Shown: one piece after another, positions 61,340-64,000 of the stretch
Numbering within the stretch: position 1 is the stretch's first letter
Layout of the letters: every line of letters starts with the position of its first letter
Translations under genes and position numbers: made by a program
Assembly: GCA_036401375.1 (NCBI GenBank)
Contig: DASWVB010000012.1
Span: 248,001 to 312,000, forward strand
DNA: 64,000 nucleotides
Reading direction: 5' to 3'
Source of the DNA: DASWUZ01 sp036401375
Lineage (GTDB): Bacteria; Acidobacteriota; Terriglobia; Terriglobales; Acidobacteriaceae
The notes under the pieces: model-generated
Database searches by the model: none
What the model saw: only the letters and a program-made list of their open reading frames with translations
What the model was told of the DNA's origin: nothing

Positions 61340-62053
61340 CTATTTGCGCAGCGAACCCATCTTGTAGACCACTCCAACAGAGCCGGCAAACTCCTTCTGA
61401 CCCGCAGTACCGTAATGAGTCGGGGCGTAGTCGGCAATGAAGCGCACGGAGAGCTTACGAGACAGGTTGTAGTCGTAGCTCGCCCCGATCGCCTCGGCAA
61501 AGGCGAGCTGGTCGACGTAAAGTCCCAGCGAGTTTGGTTGTGCTCCGTGCAGTCCGGAGGAGAAGCTGCCGTAAGCCCCGCCAAGAAGTGCATGAAAGCC
61601 AAGCGCCTGCTTCGGTGATCGCAACAGCCGGAAGTCCGGCCCAAACAGAAACAGGTGCTGCGAAATCCTGGTTGTCGTGATGCCCAGCGAGTTCGGGCTC
61701 GCCGGAAAGCTGCCATAATCCCCCCGCACGCTCGCCGCCAGGCCAAAGACCGGCTTGATCCACGCGGTCGCCTGCCCGTTGAATCCATACAGATTGGTCG
61801 CCCGCACCTTGCCGATGCCGTTGAAGTGCGCATAGGCAAATCCGCCGAAGAAGTCGTAGCGGTTGTTATAGTCCGCCGCATCAGCGGCGACAGGCAGCGG
61901 AGGCGCCGTCTGAGCCTCAACGTCGCGCCCCCACACTGCCAGCAGCATGCCCAACGCAAGCACCGCCGTGAAGAACCGGCCAGTCCAGCCGGTACGGGGT
62001 GAGTCAATACTCTTTTGAGGGAAGTGGGACGAACCAGGAGTGAACGAAAGCAC
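61340..62053 (-). CDS. outer-membrane beta-barrel protein (OmpA/OmpW-like size)
   Basis: 237-aa protein with a long signal region (about 26-47, FFTAVLALGMLLAVWGRDVEAQ) and an eight-strand-like barrel: FFGGFAYAHFN, NGQATAWIKPVFGLAASVRGDYG and the C-terminal FAGSVGVVYKMGSLRK. No peptidoglycan-binding domain. Role unknown. ATG 62053 or a downstream start could apply; the signal is kept either way. Confidence 0.75.
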   Translation of the reverse strand: MLSFTPGSSHFPQKSIDSPRTGWTGRFFTAVLALGMLLAVWGRDVEAQTAPPLPVAADAADYNNRYDFFGGFAYAHFNGIGKVRATNLYGFNGQATAWIKPVFGLAASVRGDYGSFPASPNSLGITTTRISQHLFLFGPDFRLLRSPKQALGFHALLGGAYGSFSSGLHGAQPNSLGLYVDQLAFAEAIGASYDYNLSRKLSVRFIADYAPTHYGTAGQKEFAGSVGVVYKMGSLRK

Positions 62054-62185
62054 GCGGATGTAGCACCTCGAAGGAAGACTTCCAGCTTCAACGATACATT
62101 GCGGAGGAAGCCGGTGTCAGACCGGCAACTCGCCGCCGGGCGCCCCATCCCCGCGCCGCACCATCGCGCTCAAGTGGGAGCGGGA

Positions 62186-63016
62186 CTAGTTCATCCAGCG
62201 CCGGTCGTCCGGATCGCGCGGCCCTTTTTTGGTGTCGGGATCGATGAAGCGTCCGTCCTTGTCAAAGTGCACTGCCCGGCCATGCTTGCCCATGTAGACC
62301 TCGAACTTGCGGGCAGCGCGGCGGCGCTTCCACCGGTAGTAGTTGTTGCGCGCCCCAAAGTAGCGCTCGGTCATCGAAAAACTGAAGCCGCGTCCCGGCG
62401 CCGACTTCGCATAGAGGAAGCCGAGCAGCGCCCCGCCGAGATACACCAGATACGTGAGCGGCGTCACGCCGCCGATCAGGCTGGCAATCGCGATCAGCAG
62501 ATAAACGGCAACCAGGTACTTCGCCTTGATCGACACCAGGAAGAACAGCAGGAACTGCTGCTCCCCGAAGAAGACGGCAAAGGCCACCAGCAGCCCGAAG
62601 ATGCCGCTCGATGGCCCGTACACCGACTCCGCCGGACTGAGCCGCAGCAGCCCCGTGAAGGAGAGGGCCGCGCCAATCGCCGCCGCTCCGATCACGCACA
62701 GGAAGTAGGCCTCGTAGAGCCAGCGGCTCCCCTTCGCAGTCTCCAGCTGCGAGCCGATCATCCACAGGATCAGCATGTTGAAGAGGGTGCCGATCAGCCC
62801 CACGTTCATGAAGCTGTAGGTCACCAGCTGCCACAGGAACCCGCGATGCACCACCGCCGCCGGCAGCAGCATCAGGTGGCCCTCCAGCAACGCCAGAGGC
62901 CTCGAAAACGAGCCGAGCAGCACCAGGAAGTAGCCGGCGAGGTTGGCGATCACCAGGCGCTTGGTGGCGCCGGTGAAGCTGGGGAACGAAAGCGTGGTCG
63001 ATCCGATGCGCGGCAT
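62186..63016 (-). CDS. rhomboid-like membrane protein lacking catalytic His
   Basis: 276-aa protein with six helices and a rhomboid layout. Helix 2 reads TYSFMNVGLIGTLFNMLILWMIG, helix 4 has GPSSGIFGLL with the nucleophile-position Ser136, and helix 6 has LVYLGGALLGF, where an active rhomboid has His before LGG but this one has Tyr192 (codon TAT). The helix 2 histidines are also replaced. A basic 65-residue tail (YRWKRRRAARKFEVYMGK) follows. It is probably a pseudoprotease; substrate binding remains possible. Confidence 0.78.
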   Translation of the reverse strand: MPRIGSTTLSFPSFTGATKRLVIANLAGYFLVLLGSFSRPLALLEGHLMLLPAAVVHRGFLWQLVTYSFMNVGLIGTLFNMLILWMIGSQLETAKGSRWLYEAYFLCVIGAAAIGAALSFTGLLRLSPAESVYGPSSGIFGLLVAFAVFFGEQQFLLFFLVSIKAKYLVAVYLLIAIASLIGGVTPLTYLVYLGGALLGFLYAKSAPGRGFSFSMTERYFGARNNYYRWKRRRAARKFEVYMGKHGRAVHFDKDGRFIDPDTKKGPRDPDDRRWMN

Positions 63017-63700
63017 GTCCGGCTTCCATTGTCGCAGGTTCGCCGGGAGGGCGGGGCAGTCCTGCGCCGGATTTCACGCGACCCGCCTTACCGCGGAACC
63101 TCGTCTCCCGATCTGTCTCCCGATCTGAGCCTCCCGATCTGACCTCCCGATCTGAGCCTCCTGATCTGACTCCCAAACTGGACCTCCCGGTCGTTGGGTG
63201 CCCGGCCGCTGCCAAAGTCGTATCATTGGTTACCGCACCCGAGGTTGCAGCCGAATGGATTGAGCACCCCCTGGCATCCCCGTTGCCCTTCAAGCCGTCA
63301 GAGTGGGCATAAGTGATACTGCAGGCGGCGAGAGCAGCAGCGCTGCCCGCCACGAATGAAGTGCCGGGGCTGAATCGCCGCGAGTCCGGGCGAAGGGTCC
63401 GGTACATAAGCTGCGCCAGAGATTGTCCCTGCGAGAGAGAGGGCTTCGGGGAGAACGGGTCACAGCGAACGCAGGTTTTCGCGCCGGACAGAGCAGCAGG
63501 ATGATCGACGAGACCGGCAGTCTGCCACAGATCGTCTCCTCATCAACCCTGTTGATGCACAACCGAACCACCGGCGCACCAGCGACCGGAAAACTTTCAG
63601 ACATGACCGGTGTTTCTTATACCAGCCATGAATTTTATCGACTCACCACGGGCGGGCCGATCATCAGTCTGTCAAAGACTGCATAAAGCGGAGGAGGTTC
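63017..63700. other. intergenic region with tandem repeats
   Basis: 684 bp. Apart from the tandem repeat at 63105-63191, a weak frame at 63501-63686 (61 codons from ATG) precedes the LysW-like gene but lacks a clear ribosome binding site and family match, so I do not call it. Confidence 0.4.
63105..63191. repeat. 12-14 bp CCTCCCGATCTGA minisatellite, about seven copies
   Basis: Tandem imperfect copies of (GC)CTCCCGATCTGA, decaying at the right end (CCCAAACTGG, CCCGGTCG). It lies about 90 bp upstream of the rhomboid-like gene start. Confidence 0.8.
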
Positions 63701-63895
63701 ATGGCAATCTGTTCAGAGTGTGACGCGGTCCTCGATTTCGACAGTGAAGAGATCGACAACGGGGATGTGATCGTCTGCGATGAGTGCGGCACGGAGTATG
63801 AAGTGGTCAACACCGAGCCGATCGAACTCACCAAGGTAGACGAAGAGGGCTACGAAGAGGAAGACGCCAAGTTTGCGGACGAGGAAGACGAATAG
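63701..63895 (+). CDS. LysW-like acidic zinc-ribbon carrier protein
   Basis: 64-aa acidic protein with zinc ribbon CSEC...CDECGTEYEVV and a Glu/Asp-rich C-terminus (EEDAKFADEEDE). Fold and size match LysW amino-group carrier proteins, which hold lysine or arginine intermediates on a C-terminal Glu. The classic C-terminal EDWGE is not present, but the last residue is Glu. GGAGGAGG lies 5 bp before the ATG. LysX/LysZ-type genes would lie past the window edge. Confidence 0.72.
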   Translation: MAICSECDAVLDFDSEEIDNGDVIVCDECGTEYEVVNTEPIELTKVDEEGYEEEDAKFADEEDE

Positions 63896-63897
63896 TC

Positions 63898-64000
63898 ATG
63901 AAAGCTCAGAACAAATCTGCCGCCGGTCGGCATGAGCCGGTCAACCCGGATACATCAGGGACTCACCGGCCGGCAAACATGCACTTACGGACGCACCTAC
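63898..64000 (+). CDS. possible start of next gene, truncated by window edge
   Basis: Open frame from ATG 63898, 2 bp after the LysW-like stop, running off the window (34 codons seen, MKAQNKSAAGRHEPVN...). Close spacing suggests an operon, but no family can be recognised from this N-terminal piece. Confidence 0.3.
   Translation, partial: MKAQNKSAAGRHEPVNPDTSGTHRPANMHLRTHL

Noticed and set aside
63501..63686. 61-codon frame upstream of the LysW-like gene
   Set aside because: Weak start region, no family and no supporting context.

Overview
The window is GC-rich bacterial chromosome with dense genes on both strands. Gene content points to an acidobacterium, probably class Terriglobia: infC-rpmI-rplT, pyrRBC, an uncharacterised nucleotidyltransferase/HPr-kinase-like pair in an exopolysaccharide (EPS) locus, a FecR/DUF6600 protein, an Ig-like-repeat protein and many GTG/TTG starts. 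This assignment is inference; there is no rRNA in the window.

Left third (1-19.5 kb): the tail of a diguanylate cyclase, then a large EPS locus. It holds an O-antigen-ligase-like membrane protein, a Wza/SLBB export protein, a Wzz-type chain-length protein, a GT4 and a WecG/TagA glycosyltransferase, and an OmpR-type response regulator with its histidine kinase. Interleaved are periplasmic or outer-membrane redox pieces that EPS loci normally lack: a single-domain CuA protein with a lipoprotein cytochrome c, a coiled-coil porin with a plastocyanin-like protein, and a second beta-barrel with a small cytochrome c. Five promoters here share one architecture: tandem TKACA half-sites every 11 bp, with a -10-like hexamer starting 25 bp after the last half-site. 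Two of them, placed back to back at 9.57-9.74 kb, appear to make leaderless messages. I infer a Pho-box-like regulon of the locus's own two-component system, joining EPS export with the redox/porin proteins. This is the strongest candidate for something undescribed.

Middle (19.5-50.5 kb): housekeeping and metabolism. Genes include rpsU (TTG start), a zinc-ribbon protein, an orphan receiver, infC (apparent ATC start), rpmI, rplT, cspA, a GT1 glycosyltransferase, an exported adenosine deaminase-like enzyme, DUF5996, two old yellow enzymes, tRNA(CAT), a YdjM-like membrane protein, a DedA/VTT protein with a MoaB/MogA protein, a TonB-like protein, miaA, a MASE1-PAS-GGDEF cyclase, tdh and kbl (split by an Ig-like gene), pyrR-pyrB-pyrC, an SPFH protein and a MerR regulator.

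Right part (50.5-64 kb): a FecR/DUF6600 protein, a YidB-like protein, tRNA-Pro(GGG), YggX, a VapBC toxin-antitoxin pair with a perfect 18-bp palindromic operator, hisS and aspS. Next comes a horizontally acquired-looking restriction-modification island (C5 methyltransferase, DUF4928-like protein, Vsr). The window ends with a small beta-barrel protein, a rhomboid-like protein lacking its catalytic His, and a LysW-like acidic zinc-ribbon protein at the edge.

Short degenerate tandem repeats of 9-15 bp recur throughout, both between genes and inside coding sequences.
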